A stretch of DNA of 64,000 bases, from contig NZ_QUNG01000004.1 of NCBI RefSeq assembly GCF_003387375.1, positions 248,001 to 312,000 of the forward strand, written 5' to 3'. Both the position numbers and the translations under genes were made by a program. The notes under the pieces were generated by a model that worked only from the letters and a program-made list of their open reading frames with translations, had not been told where the DNA came from and ran no database searches. The stretch is from Marinomonas pollencensis (GTDB lineage: Bacteria; Pseudomonadota; Gammaproteobacteria; Pseudomonadales; Marinomonadaceae). Positions 36,260 to 45,910 of this stretch are shown one piece after another. The first letter of the stretch is position 1. The number at the start of each line of letters is the position of its first letter.

Positions 36260-37804
36260 GAAACCGACTCGAAAACCACCCCAATGCCGACCCTGCACGA
36301 TAATAGGCACTGACAAATCATGAAGAATTTCGCCAGTATCACGCTTATAGGTCTGTAACAGAAAGCTTTCTTGATGGGCACCACAGCGGCGTCCTGTCGG
36401 GTCATCAAAAATACGGCGGCTGCGATTGTTTGCCAGATCGGTTTCGTAGTCTCCCGTTAGTGGCTGATTGAATTTATTATTGTGCGTCGGGAAGTAGCCA
36501 TTCACATCCACTGCCCCCGCGAAAATCACCTCACTGTGCTGCTCAAGTATTTTTTCCTGATACTGAGGGAAAGTACGATCGGTAAAAGCGTTATACGGTG
36601 TGCTGTATTTTTGTGGTCGGGTGTTTTCAATCGCTTGATACTGGGTAGAAAACACTTCATCTTGAGATAATTCACCATCTGCAATTGCCGTCTCAAAAAG
36701 CTGAGCAATGGCTTTGGCGGCCTGCTGTGCGGCCGCTACTAAGTCAGAAAAAAACAGTGACTGGTCTACGCTTGCCAACTCTCTAAACACCACTTCAGCC
36801 CCGCCACTAAGGCCAGACGCTTCGCTGGATAACTGCTCACTGCGCTGGTTAATATTATCAAGCGCGTCACTGATGCGAGATATAGAGGTGGTAATCTGTA
36901 GGCTGGTGGCGCCTAACGATTCACCCGTATGCTCAATCTCAGACAATACCAGAGAGGCCTCTTGCACCTCTCTGGTTAACACCATAAAGCGCTCCGTTTC
37001 CCCTAATAAGGTTTCAGAAAGAGACTCACTTAAGGCTTTCAAGGCGGTCATTTGCGTATTGCTTAGCTGGCTATTTTGCCGCACTTCAATCAGCAATTTG
37101 GATATTTGTTCTGTCGCATCGGCTGTTTTACCCGCCAAGGCTCGCACCTCATCAGCAACTACGGCAAAACCACGACCTTGATCACCGGCTCTTGCCGCTT
37201 CGATGGCGGCGTTTAGTGCCAACAAATTAGTTTGCTCGGACACCCCTTTGATCACCATCGTTATATGATCAATGGCATCGGCACTTTGCGTTAGTTGGCT
37301 CAATTGTACGCTGGCCGCTTGGACGTTTTGCGTTAATTCACCCACTTGGTCACGGCTCGTTTGCAACGCAGACTGAGCTATTTGACTGGAGTGCGCCGTA
37401 TCGCCCATGGTCCGAGCTACCTGAGTTAAATTATCCGATAAGCTCACACTGGTATCAGACAGCGCTTTGGCCGCCAGAGAAATTTGTGAACTGTCATCAC
37501 TGGTAAAACCAATGTCTTTATTTAAAACATCAACAAAATGGGAGACTTCCGCCGCCCCTATTGCCATGTTTGAAGTCGCCCGTGTGACATTTTTACTCAC
37601 CTGGGAATAATCTGTTGAAGAGGTTTCTTGGCGCTCTCTAGCACGAGGCACACGGTACAGACCAAGGTCTGCTTGAGTAAGCAAAGCGAGTAAACTAAAA
37701 GCACCACCTAGTAGACTATAAAGTGGTGGTATAACGCTTTGAAAATAACCAACCACGAATAAAATCAACAGAGCAAATAGGCTCCCAAGCTGAACATAAG
37801 CCAT
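36245..37804 (-). CDS. Methyl-accepting chemotaxis protein with C-terminal sensor region
   Basis: 519 residues with unusual order. Two hydrophobic segments lie at residues 5-44 with almost no periplasmic part. The signalling hairpin follows, tip [20 protein letters not shown]. The C-terminal 150 residues contain [48 protein letters not shown] and [11 protein letters not shown], a Cache/PAS-like sensor seen in some MCPs. The sensor would be cytoplasmic, reading an internal signal. There is no HAMP domain that I can recognise. It is monocistronic and convergent with glgX. Confidence 0.88.
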   Translation of the reverse strand: MAYVQLGSLFALLILFVVGYFQSVIPPLYSLLGGAFSLLALLTQADLGLYRVPRARERQETSSTDYSQVSKNVTRATSNMAIGAAEVSHFVDVLNKDIGFTSDDSSQISLAAKALSDTSVSLSDNLTQVARTMGDTAHSSQIAQSALQTSRDQVGELTQNVQAASVQLSQLTQSADAIDHITMVIKGVSEQTNLLALNAAIEAARAGDQGRGFAVVADEVRALAGKTADATEQISKLLIEVRQNSQLSNTQMTALKALSESLSETLLGETERFMVLTREVQEASLVLSEIEHTGESLGATSLQITTSISRISDALDNINQRSEQLSSEASGLSGGAEVVFRELASVDQSLFFSDLVAAAQQAAKAIAQLFETAIADGELSQDEVFSTQYQAIENTRPQKYSTPYNAFTDRTFPQYQEKILEQHSEVIFAGAVDVNGYFPTHNNKFNQPLTGDYETDLANNRSRRIFDDPTGRRCGAHQESFLLQTYKRDTGEILHDLSVPIIVQGRHWGGFRVGFKPAL

Positions 37805-38212
37805 AATCTATCCCTAGCATTTTTTATTAGAATATGCCCCTATCCTAACGTCAGCGAGAGACAAAAGTGTCACACTACGACTAAAGTAGTAGGCGCGCTA
37901 AAACACGATCATCTATTAATATGAGCTCCGTTATCCCGCCTTGTTGTCATACCTCTGCTCACATCTAGTCTCAACGCTCAACACGACACCATGACTCTTA
38001 TTTAGCTTAAATAATGCCGTATCACAGTCCCCTTATTACTGCCTCAGCGGTTCATTCAACAATCTAATAGCCTTCGACTAATTTGAATAAATTATTCCTA
38101 AAATCATAAATATAAGGTTTAGATAACCTTTAAATGGCCAAATTAGCACATAAAAAGCAAAACTATTTTGGCCATTAATCGCTACACTAGAAGTACGCTC
38201 ACAAGGCGAATA
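37805..38212. other. Divergent intergenic region between chemoreceptor and dioxygenase genes
   Basis: 408 bases, AT-rich toward the right end, with no convincing ORF, repeat or RNA gene. It should contain the promoters of both flanking genes. I could not select a confident promoter by eye. Confidence 0.45.
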
Positions 38213-38929
38213 ATGCCCAAAACAACAATAAATGCCATTGCGCACGATCTGCCAATAGGCTTAATTGAGGATCCGCTCATGTTTACTGACAAAACCAATC
38301 AAGACAACTTCTACCTTGAACTTGGCCAGCTGACACCAGACAGTGTGAACCACCTCGCATCTTCCTTTGAGAACTTGCCTGCCAGCCCGTATGCGGACGG
38401 TGCATTTCGACTACGCCGTTATTCACGCTTTGTCATGAACAATCAACGATTGTCACGTCTTGCTGCGCAAGCTTTTGTACAAGATGAGAGCATTAATCAT
38501 TTTCAAGGCAATGTGGTTCGCGTTTACCCTGAAATCGAAGATCAAACGGTTGAAGACCCTGCTTTTACAGAGCTGTTTGAGCACTTCCAGAAAATGGCTG
38601 AGGTAAAAGACAATACGCCAATCGAAGTCCATCAACTGCGCATTTTTGCCGACCATAAAACCGCCGAAGTGGCTCCTGAAGGGGTGCACCAAGATGGTTT
38701 TGATCGTATTGCTATCTATGTCATGGCACGCCATAACATCCAAGGCGGCAACATCAATATTCATCTTAATGAAAGTAGCCCTGCCATGATTAGCCATGAC
38801 TTCGATCAAGGAGAGTTCGTGGTGTTAAACGACCGTAAATTTTTCCATAGCGCTCAGCCTATCAACCCTGTCGATGGCGACTTTGGCTACATGGATATTT
38901 TTGTTTTAACAGCTAACTTAGTGCACTAA
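38213..38929 (+). CDS. 2OG-Fe(II) dioxygenase family protein (PF10014, isoleucine-dioxygenase type)
   Basis: 238 residues from ATG 38213 (MPKTTINAIAHDLPIG). The facial triad is visible as GVHQDGFDRIAIYVM (His-x-Asp) and RKFFHSAQPI (distal His). The pattern belongs to the family that includes the free L-isoleucine 4-hydroxylase of Bacillus, so an amino-acid hydroxylase using 2-oxoglutarate and oxygen is likely. The substrate is unknown. A TTG at 38168 extends the frame but is not needed; AAGGCG precedes the ATG. The next gene starts 41 bases downstream, suggesting an operon. Confidence 0.85.
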   Translation: MPKTTINAIAHDLPIGLIEDPLMFTDKTNQDNFYLELGQLTPDSVNHLASSFENLPASPYADGAFRLRRYSRFVMNNQRLSRLAAQAFVQDESINHFQGNVVRVYPEIEDQTVEDPAFTELFEHFQKMAEVKDNTPIEVHQLRIFADHKTAEVAPEGVHQDGFDRIAIYVMARHNIQGGNINIHLNESSPAMISHDFDQGEFVVLNDRKFFHSAQPINPVDGDFGYMDIFVLTANLVH

Positions 38930-38970
38930 TCGTACAAGGTTTATTGGCCTACATAATAGTGGAGAAAAAG

Positions 38971-40218
38971 ATGCACCCTTTAGAGCAATGCCGCGCCTTA
39001 TTTCCGGCGTTACAATATCAGCACAATGGCCAACCTGCGATTTTTCTAGATGGTCCTGGCGGCTCACAGGTGAGCCAAAGTGTACTCACCGCTATGCAAG
39101 ATTATCTTGGCCATTTTAATGCCAATTTGGGCGGCGCGTACTTTTCCAGCAAAGAAACAGAAAAGGTCATGCTCCAAGCTCGCTTAGCAGCCAAAGATTT
39201 ATACAACGCCCGCAGTGAGCAAGAGATTATTTTCGGCGCCAACGCCACCAGCATTAATTTTCATATGAGTCGGGCCATTGCTCGAGATTGGCAAGCAGGT
39301 GATGAAATCATTGTCACCAATCTAGACCACTTTTCGAATGTCTCACCTTGGGTATTATTAGCCGAAGAAAAAGGCGTAATAGTACATTATGTACAAGTAA
39401 ATGAAGACGACTGTACGCTTGACCTAACTCACTTAGAAAGCTTACTCAATGAACGCACTCGCCTCGTTGCGTTCACTTGTGCATCCAATGTAACAGGCTC
39501 GATTGTCCCCCTCAATGAGGTGATGCAGCGCGTCAAAAAACACTCTACTGCCCTCACCTACTTAGACGCTGTGCATTATGCTCCCCATCACGCCATTGAT
39601 GTACAAGCGTTGGGTTGCGACTTTTTAGTATCGTCTGCGTACAAATACTTTGGCCCGCATTTGGGCGTGCTCTACGCAAAAGCCGATACCTTGTCTCAGC
39701 TGACACCCTACAAGGTAGCGCCTGCCAAAAACATCGACCCAAATCGCTGGGAAACAGGCACTCAAAACTACGAAGCCATGGCGGGATACATTGCTTGCGT
39801 TGATTATTTAGCGTCTCTAGGCGAACAAAATGGTGATCGGCGCACCCGTCTGATATCGGCTTTTGAGCAGATCAGCAATCACGAAGAGGCCTTAAGCCAG
39901 ACCTTGATCCGAGAGTTACTAAACATCCCTAACCTTACCTTATACGGTATTGAATCTTTAGAGCGTGTCGCAGAGCGCACCCCAACCATAGCTTTTCGCA
40001 TCAAGGGCATTTCGCCCCGAGCCATTTCAGAATTCTTTGGTGAGCAAGCAATTTGTCTTTGGGACGGCAATTTTTATGCGCAGGGATTGTATGATCAACT
40101 GGGTCTAACAGACCAAGGTGGCGTGGTGCGTGTTGGCTGCTTGCATTATAACAGCCAACAAGAAGTGAAGATTTTTTGCCAGAAGCTACAACAGTTAGTC
40201 GCGGCATCAAACGCTTAA
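38971..40218 (+). CDS. Cysteine desulfurase-like class V PLP enzyme (VC1184-type)
   Basis: 415 residues from ATG 38971 (MHPLEQCRALFPALQYQ) behind GGAG. Class V aminotransferase fold: DGPGGSQVSQSV start, YLDAVHYAPH (PLP-binding Asp), and SSAYKYFGPHLGVLYA with the PLP lysine. It matches the cysteine-desulfurase-like group whose reaction is not established; a lyase or desulfurase acting on an amino acid is expected. It lacks an obvious catalytic Cys loop of IscS. It follows the dioxygenase gene closely, so both may act on the same hydroxylated amino acid. Confidence 0.85.
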   Translation: MHPLEQCRALFPALQYQHNGQPAIFLDGPGGSQVSQSVLTAMQDYLGHFNANLGGAYFSSKETEKVMLQARLAAKDLYNARSEQEIIFGANATSINFHMSRAIARDWQAGDEIIVTNLDHFSNVSPWVLLAEEKGVIVHYVQVNEDDCTLDLTHLESLLNERTRLVAFTCASNVTGSIVPLNEVMQRVKKHSTALTYLDAVHYAPHHAIDVQALGCDFLVSSAYKYFGPHLGVLYAKADTLSQLTPYKVAPAKNIDPNRWETGTQNYEAMAGYIACVDYLASLGEQNGDRRTRLISAFEQISNHEEALSQTLIRELLNIPNLTLYGIESLERVAERTPTIAFRIKGISPRAISEFFGEQAICLWDGNFYAQGLYDQLGLTDQGGVVRVGCLHYNSQQEVKIFCQKLQQLVAASNA

Positions 40219-40275
40219 CAGAAAAGCCAAATACAGCACTCGGCGCTGTGTTTGGCTATATCGCTCAGTGACTGA

Positions 40276-40779
40276 TCAATCACTTTGTTCTAAAAGAAGC
40301 TGCCAATACCCCACACTGACCCATTGCTCGAACTTAAAGCCAACGTCAGCAAACTCACCGACTTTCTCAAAGCCTAATGCTTCATGTAAGGCAATACTCG
40401 CTTCGTTGGGTAACGCAATCACACCGATAACACTTTTGATCTCTTGCTGATGCAGCAAGGCTAATAAAGCTTCGTATAAAATGGTGCCATAGCCTTGCCC
40501 TTGCACTTCAGGCATGAGGTAGACCGTTGTTTCTACAGTAAAGCGATAAGCACTGCGATGATGCCATGGTGAAGCGTAGGCATAGCCTAAAACATCCCCT
40601 TCCTCGCTTTCCAATACCAACCATGGCAAATCGCTTTTAATGACTTTTTCGACCCGTTCGTGCATCTCATCTGGGGTGATACATGCCTCTTCAAAAGTCA
40701 CTTGGGTGCTGTCTACATAGACATTATAAATCGCCGTAATTTGCTCAACATCAGAGAATTTAATTTTACGAATTTCCAT
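40276..40779 (-). CDS. GNAT N-acetyltransferase, phosphinothricin acetyltransferase type
   Basis: 167 residues. Begins MEIRKIKFSDVEQITAIYN, with the acetyl-CoA loop VQGQGYGTILYEALL, the middle YAYASPWHHRSAYRFTVETT typical of PAT/Bar enzymes, and the end GFEKVGEFADVGFKFEQW. It would N-acetylate a small amine or amino acid analogue; the native substrate is not known. Two ATGs are adjacent (40782, 40779); GGAGG spacing favours the second. It lies between the PLP enzyme (convergent) and the aconitase X gene (upstream, same strand). Confidence 0.85.
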   Translation of the reverse strand: MEIRKIKFSDVEQITAIYNVYVDSTQVTFEEACITPDEMHERVEKVIKSDLPWLVLESEEGDVLGYAYASPWHHRSAYRFTVETTVYLMPEVQGQGYGTILYEALLALLHQQEIKSVIGVIALPNEASIALHEALGFEKVGEFADVGFKFEQWVSVGYWQLLLEQSD

Positions 40780-40824
40780 CATGCCTCCAGAAACTGCTTG
40801 GAATAAAATGCCATTTACGTTTAA

Positions 40825-42570
40825 TCATAGACTATCGGAAACACCCGCCAACCAATGGGGTAAAGCAAACCTTTGCAGGCTGGTTTGCGCGGCGACTGCA
40901 CACGCCTCTAAACTGCCGAAACGCATACCACAACCAGAAATACCCGGCCCGTAATGGGCATATTTACCTGAGTTTGTCATCATGGTTTGTGCTGACATTG
41001 GCAAAATGGGCTTATCTATCATGCACCAACAAGTATCTGTAATCCATTCCACACCAAAATCCGTCAATGGCGCAACATAACCTTGCGCTTGTGCAGCATC
41101 ATAAACAGCGCGACTACAAGTAACGACGACACGCGTCTTATCGGCTTTTTCCTTGCCCGACAAGAGCGCCGTCAGGTGCTCTATTTCACTCAATGAAAAA
41201 TGCGGATTGCCTAAGCACACCATGTCTATCTGCTCTGCCTTGGTAGAATTCAGCGAATACCAAACGGCAGCAAGTTCAGCCTTACTTAGTGTTACCTGAG
41301 TGACATTTTGTTGAGCTATAACCCCTTCTAGGCTGCCTGCTTCCGGCGTCACACCAACAATATGGAACATGGGGGCCGATGAGGTGGTTGCAAATGCCGC
41401 CCCTAAGGCTTTTAAATCATCTTGTGTTACCTGTGCCGCCTCTAAACCTACAACAGCAGGAATGCGGCCCTGACTTTGTTTGCCAAGCCAATAGCCTAAC
41501 AACGGATAAAAAGACTCATCCGCTGTGACAGGCTTAGCCACCTTGACCACTAAATGGGCTTTTCGCTGATTATCCAAATGACAGCCAACATGAGGAGCAC
41601 GGCCCGTAATAGCAATGCAAATATCTAAATAATCAGGGTATTTTAACGAGCGCGCACCCAATACGCTGTTGGCAAACACCACGGCATTGGATTCTGCCCA
41701 CGCTATATGCGCACCTTGTTTAGGAGCCGTTGCTAATAAATAAGGTGCACAGGTGTAAGTCGCTGCACAGCCCATCGCTAAATAAGCATCTGCAAGGTCA
41801 CTGGCAGCTTGTGCAAATTCAGTTGGCACGGATTGTTTTTGCCAACGCTGGCGATCTACCGAGATCGAGTTTAACGAGGTCGGCACCGCAACTTTAGCCC
41901 CCCATGACACCAGTGTTTGAGCGAAGCGTAAACCGGCTTCACCGGTATAAATACAACCATCAATATGAGCTTGAGAGACATCTATTAAATGAGGCGCACC
42001 TTGCAGCTGTGCCATGCGAATAATAATACGCATGGCCACCTGATGAGCCTTACCATGCTCACCCAATAAACAAGCTTGGTCAAACTCAGATAAGGTCAGC
42101 TCAGCAGACGAAATAAGGGGCAGAGTTGTAGGTGGAGCCAATTTGCTAGAGCGACACCATAGGTCCCCGGACACAGACAACCAATCTTCATTTTCTAAAT
42201 CGTTAAACGCTGCTTTAGACACTTCAATCACAGGAATAGAAGTTTCAAACATTTCCTCCGCAACGAGCACACCTAGGGTTAAAATGTCTTCTGGCTGATT
42301 AATAATAATCGCACTGGGCGCAAGGCCTTTTAGCATTAACTCCATTAATACCCCACTGCCCGTACAAGAGCCTCGCCCACAGGGAATAACGAGAACCTTA
42401 CCTGCTAGCCGTTGGCCAGATAACGGGTGATGACGATCAATCACTTCACTGGTGTCTGGGTCTACCCCTCCCCAAAGGCTTAGGCCTTCATGAGAAAACA
42501 GCACCTCCCCCGCCCCTTGTCCGTGAACAAGCACCCTTTGCGCGCGCTTTATGTCGTCATCTTCTAACAT
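40825..42570 (-). CDS. Aconitase X fusion (DUF126 + DUF521), possible cis-3-hydroxyproline dehydratase
   Basis: 581 residues. The N-terminal 140 residues are the swivelling small domain (LVHGQGAGEVLFSHEGLSLW, VIPCGRGSCTGSGVL). The rest is the large catalytic domain (DVSQAHIDGCIYTGEAGL, CAATYTCAPYLLA, SNAVVFANSVLGARSLKYPD). In archaea and some bacteria these are separate subunits. Characterised bacterial fused forms include cis-3-hydroxy-L-proline dehydratases, so dehydration of a hydroxy-acid substrate is expected. Cysteines that could bind an Fe-S or Fe centre are present. GGGAG precedes two adjacent ATGs; spacing favours 42570 over 42573. Confidence 0.85.
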   Translation of the reverse strand: MLEDDDIKRAQRVLVHGQGAGEVLFSHEGLSLWGGVDPDTSEVIDRHHPLSGQRLAGKVLVIPCGRGSCTGSGVLMELMLKGLAPSAIIINQPEDILTLGVLVAEEMFETSIPVIEVSKAAFNDLENEDWLSVSGDLWCRSSKLAPPTTLPLISSAELTLSEFDQACLLGEHGKAHQVAMRIIIRMAQLQGAPHLIDVSQAHIDGCIYTGEAGLRFAQTLVSWGAKVAVPTSLNSISVDRQRWQKQSVPTEFAQAASDLADAYLAMGCAATYTCAPYLLATAPKQGAHIAWAESNAVVFANSVLGARSLKYPDYLDICIAITGRAPHVGCHLDNQRKAHLVVKVAKPVTADESFYPLLGYWLGKQSQGRIPAVVGLEAAQVTQDDLKALGAAFATTSSAPMFHIVGVTPEAGSLEGVIAQQNVTQVTLSKAELAAVWYSLNSTKAEQIDMVCLGNPHFSLSEIEHLTALLSGKEKADKTRVVVTCSRAVYDAAQAQGYVAPLTDFGVEWITDTCWCMIDKPILPMSAQTMMTNSGKYAHYGPGISGCGMRFGSLEACAVAAQTSLQRFALPHWLAGVSDSL

Positions 42571-42783
42571 CATTACTCCCTTTTTTTAGAGATGAGATTT
42601 TCTGCTACCTAAAGACTATCTGTTTTCATTACAAGCTGCACCATCAGGGAACAAGCATGTCGCAAAGAAACAAAAGCGCCCTTCTAGCGCTCAGAAAACA
42701 CCGTAACTTTGCTCAAAAAACATGTCGATTTGAAAATAAAAAGTAAAGCAAACCCTTATTTTATGGGCAAAAAACGGCGATTT

Positions 42784-42792
42784 TGTTATAAT
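42784..42792 (+). promoter_or_regulatory. Extended -10 promoter of pssA
   Basis: TGTTATAAT is an exact extended -10 element. No good -35 is seen, as is normal for this promoter type. The start would be near 42799, giving a leader of about 33 bases before the pssA ATG. Confidence 0.6.
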
Positions 42793-42831
42793 TATTCGTT
42801 AGCTCAACATAAAAGGTAGCCTGCTGGTATC

Positions 42832-44169
42832 ATGCCAATTAGATCTTCATTTGATTCATTGCCCTCTTTTTCGATTCACCCCGAGCAGTTTCAAATACTG
42901 CATTCTGCCCGATCTTTCCGTGAGCAGTTACTCGATGCCATTAGAAACGCGAAACAACGCATTTACTTAACCGCACTGTATCTTGAAAACGATGAGGCAG
43001 GACAAGCCGTGTTGTCTGCTGTCTATCAGGCAAAACAACAGAATCCTAATTTAGATATTGCCATTTGTGTGGATTGGCATAGAGCACAACGAGGCCTAAT
43101 TGGCGCAGATAAAAGCCAAGGCAATGCGGCTTTTTACCAAGACTATGCCCAGCAGCACGAACACAAGATTCCCGTTTATGGCATTCCGGTTCGTAACCGA
43201 GAAGTTTTTGGTGTCTTGCATCTCAAAGGTTTTATCATCGATGACACCGTTATTTACAGCGGGGCCAGCTTAAACAACATCTACCTTCATCAGCAGCTAC
43301 GCTATCGATTTGACCGTTATCACGTCGTGACTAATGCAGCGTTAGCCGACAGCATGACAGACTTTATTCGCCAGCAAATGATTGATCATCCAGCGGTATA
43401 TGACCTTTCTCAAGGTAACCTACCTACCACCAAAGAAATCAGATCAAGCATTAAACGCTTTCGCATTGCCTTATCAAAAGCGGCCTACCAGGTCAGTCAT
43501 CAAGCAATGGAAAAAGGTCATATTGCCATTACGCCGCTATTAGGAGTTGGCAAGCGAAACAACCAGCTGAATCAAACCATCGTTCAGTTATTGGCGTCTG
43601 CCAAACAGGAAATTTATCTCTGCACGCCCTATTTTAATCCACCGAAAACCGTCATTCGAGAAGTAAAAAGAGCGATAAAACGCGGTGTGAAAGTGCATAT
43701 TATCATTGGCGACAAAACAGCAAACGACTTCTATATTCCCCCAGAACAACCCTTTAAAGTGATCGGTGGCCTACCTTATCTTTATGAAATAACACTGCGT
43801 CGTTTTGCCCGTGCCAACGAAAGTTATATTCGCTCTGGCGACCTTGCTATTCATCTATGGAAACACGACGCCAACAGCTATCACCTAAAAGGCATCTGGG
43901 TTGACCGACAAGCCATGCTGCTAACTGGCAACAATATTAATCCTCGAGCTTGGTCATTAGACCTTGAAAATGGCCTCTTTATTCAAGATCCTGAAGGTCA
44001 ATTAGAAGCACAGTTTCTTGCTGAATTCGACAATATACTCACCCATACCCAGCGCATCAAAAGCTATAAACAACTGGAAAGCCTCCGCCATTACCCGGTA
44101 CGCGTGAAACGACTGCTTAGACGCGTCATTCGCACCCGTGCTGATCGCTTACTAAAGCGTATTCTGTAG
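42832..44169 (+). CDS. pssA: CDP-diacylglycerol-serine O-phosphatidyltransferase, PLD-type
   Basis: 445 residues, length of E. coli PssA. It makes phosphatidylserine from CDP-diacylglycerol and serine, the entry to phosphatidylethanolamine. Two phospholipase D half-sites are visible: VLHLKGFIIDDTVIYSGAS and YHLKGIWVDRQAMLLTGNN, with WHRAQRG and YLCTPYFNPP typical of PssA. No membrane segment is present; the enzyme is ribosome or membrane associated. It has its own promoter and terminator. Confidence 0.93.
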   Translation: MPIRSSFDSLPSFSIHPEQFQILHSARSFREQLLDAIRNAKQRIYLTALYLENDEAGQAVLSAVYQAKQQNPNLDIAICVDWHRAQRGLIGADKSQGNAAFYQDYAQQHEHKIPVYGIPVRNREVFGVLHLKGFIIDDTVIYSGASLNNIYLHQQLRYRFDRYHVVTNAALADSMTDFIRQQMIDHPAVYDLSQGNLPTTKEIRSSIKRFRIALSKAAYQVSHQAMEKGHIAITPLLGVGKRNNQLNQTIVQLLASAKQEIYLCTPYFNPPKTVIREVKRAIKRGVKVHIIIGDKTANDFYIPPEQPFKVIGGLPYLYEITLRRFARANESYIRSGDLAIHLWKHDANSYHLKGIWVDRQAMLLTGNNINPRAWSLDLENGLFIQDPEGQLEAQFLAEFDNILTHTQRIKSYKQLESLRHYPVRVKRLLRRVIRTRADRLLKRIL

Positions 44170-44175
44170 CCAAAT

Positions 44176-44204
44176 AAAAGGAGCCCATATGGCTCCTTTT
44201 ATGT
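44176..44204 (+). terminator. Rho-independent terminator after pssA
   Basis: Stem AAAAGGAGCC / GGCTCCTTTT with a 5-base loop, 7 bases past the pssA stop. Confidence 0.82.
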
Positions 44205-44289
44205 TTCTGTCGCCCTGCTATGCAAGTTTCAGAATCAGCTAATCAAACTTCATCACCTAGCACTTACCCTGTTTAGCACTTAGGTCAGG

Positions 44290-45249
44290 TTATTCACTTG
44301 CTATTGGTTTTTGGGCTGCCTTAAAGCGTCGACGAAATTCACTCGGCGTTAGCCTCATAATTTTCTGAAAAACCTTACGACAGCTCCCCGCATTCTCATA
44401 ACCTACTTTGATGGCGAGGCTTTCAAATGACTGAGTGGATTCTTCTAGACCATTGCACACAGCTTGGATGCGCAATCTCTGAATATATTCAGAAGGAGTC
44501 CACCCTGTGTATTTATGAAAGCGGCGCAGCAAGGTTCGAGGGGTAAGGTTGGCTATTTTCGCCAAACTCACTATACGGTTTAGCTCAGAGTAGTGAGCTT
44601 GTAAATAATGCTGCACCGTCAACACGGCTTGATCTCCGTGATCAAAACGAGGAATAAATTGCTGATAATAGGACTGCTCTCTGACCCCCGTATCCATCAC
44701 CAACGTCTTACTAAGCTGGTTCACTATGCTAGATTGAGTAAAGCGCTGGACCATAGCAATGCCCAAATCCATCCAAGACATCATCCCCCCAGCTGTCATA
44801 ATATCCCCTTGATCAATTAAGATCTTCGATGTATCCAATTGGTGGCTTGGAAAGCGCTGTCTAAACACCTCAGCCAATCCCCAATGAGTGGTTAAACATC
44901 GGTTTTTTGACGCTTCTGTTTCCGCAATAAAAAATGCCCCAGCACAGGCACTAGACAATATCGCCCCTTGCTTATGCTGCTCATTCAGCCAATCTATTAA
45001 CTTTGGCGAAACAGTCTCGTAAGCCGCTCTATCTAAACTTGGCGGAATCAACACAGCGTGATAACCCTGCTCTGGAAGCGAGGCGCCTAGCAATAGGGAA
45101 TCTAACCGTAAAATGCTCGTTTCAATTCGTGCCGCTAAGCCGGCTTCTTGGCAAAAACGGTTAGCTAGAATAAACATTTCTTCTAAGCCATATATGGCTG
45201 ACTTTAAACTGTTTGGGTATTGAATGATGGCAAATTGATAAATTGTCAT
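44290..45249 (-). CDS. GlxA-family AraC-type transcriptional regulator
   Basis: 319 residues. An N-terminal DJ-1/PfpI-like domain (MTIYQFAIIQYPNS; LSSACAGAFFIAE with the nucleophile-elbow Cys position; TAGGMMSWMDLGIAM) is followed by a C-terminal AraC DNA-binding domain (LAKIANLTPRTLLRRFHKYTGWTPSEYIQ and VGYENAGSCRKVFQ). GTG 45270 is an upstream alternative start. It is divergent from the isochorismatase hydrolase gene with about 107 bases between, so it probably regulates that gene. Confidence 0.87.
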   Translation of the reverse strand: MTIYQFAIIQYPNSLKSAIYGLEEMFILANRFCQEAGLAARIETSILRLDSLLLGASLPEQGYHAVLIPPSLDRAAYETVSPKLIDWLNEQHKQGAILSSACAGAFFIAETEASKNRCLTTHWGLAEVFRQRFPSHQLDTSKILIDQGDIMTAGGMMSWMDLGIAMVQRFTQSSIVNQLSKTLVMDTGVREQSYYQQFIPRFDHGDQAVLTVQHYLQAHYSELNRIVSLAKIANLTPRTLLRRFHKYTGWTPSEYIQRLRIQAVCNGLEESTQSFESLAIKVGYENAGSCRKVFQKIMRLTPSEFRRRFKAAQKPIASE

Positions 45250-45356
45250 AGCATTGGCTTTTCTTGTCACTATTGGACTCTAATATGGCAAATTTGCCAC
45301 TTAGATAGAAGTACTTTTCTCGGCATCATGGTTTTTTATCTTAAGAGGTACAAACC

Positions 45357-45890
45357 ATGAAACAAACCGCATTATTAGTAATTGATGTACAGAATGACTA
45401 CTTTGATGAAGGGCTTTTCCCCTTATGGAACACCCAGTCTGTGCTGAACAATATCTTAGACACCATGAAGCACGCGTTAGCAAACAACACACCGATTATT
45501 TTCATTCAGCATGTTGCCGACCCTGCCGAGGGAGACGCTCCGTTTTTTAACCCTGCAACCCATGGCGTCGAGCTCCACCCACAAATCACAGCACTGGCAC
45601 CGAACGCTCCCCTTGTCATAAAACATTTTGCAGACTCATTTGAGCAGACAAATCTTGAAGAAGTTTTGTCCTCTTTGAATGTAGAAACATTGCTGTTATG
45701 CGGAATGATGACACAACACTGCATTACCCATACAGCCTTATCAGCCTCAGCTGAAAAGTACCAAGTTGAAGTGATTGGGAAAGCCTGCACTACCCGCGAA
45801 GCATTACTGCATCATATTGCCCTCGCGGGACTTTCGCGTCGCGTAAACTGTGTTTCTATAGAAAAAGCAGCTTCCTCTTTAGCTGGATAA
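45357..45890 (+). CDS. Isochorismatase-family cysteine hydrolase
   Basis: 177 residues. Starts LLVIDVQNDYF with catalytic Asp and ends with LLLCGMMTQHCITHTA, whose Cys is the nucleophile; the conserved lysine is in LVIKHFADSF. This fold hydrolyses amides or vinyl ethers (nicotinamidase, N-carbamoylsarcosine amidase, isochorismatase); the substrate is not clear here. GAGGT is 7 bases before the ATG. The gene is immediately followed by the palindromic repeats at 45.9 kb. Confidence 0.86.
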   Translation: MKQTALLVIDVQNDYFDEGLFPLWNTQSVLNNILDTMKHALANNTPIIFIQHVADPAEGDAPFFNPATHGVELHPQITALAPNAPLVIKHFADSFEQTNLEEVLSSLNVETLLLCGMMTQHCITHTALSASAEKYQVEVIGKACTTREALLHHIALAGLSRRVNCVSIEKAASSLAG

Positions 45891-45910
45891 GCAACAAACG
45901 ATGCCGAGAA

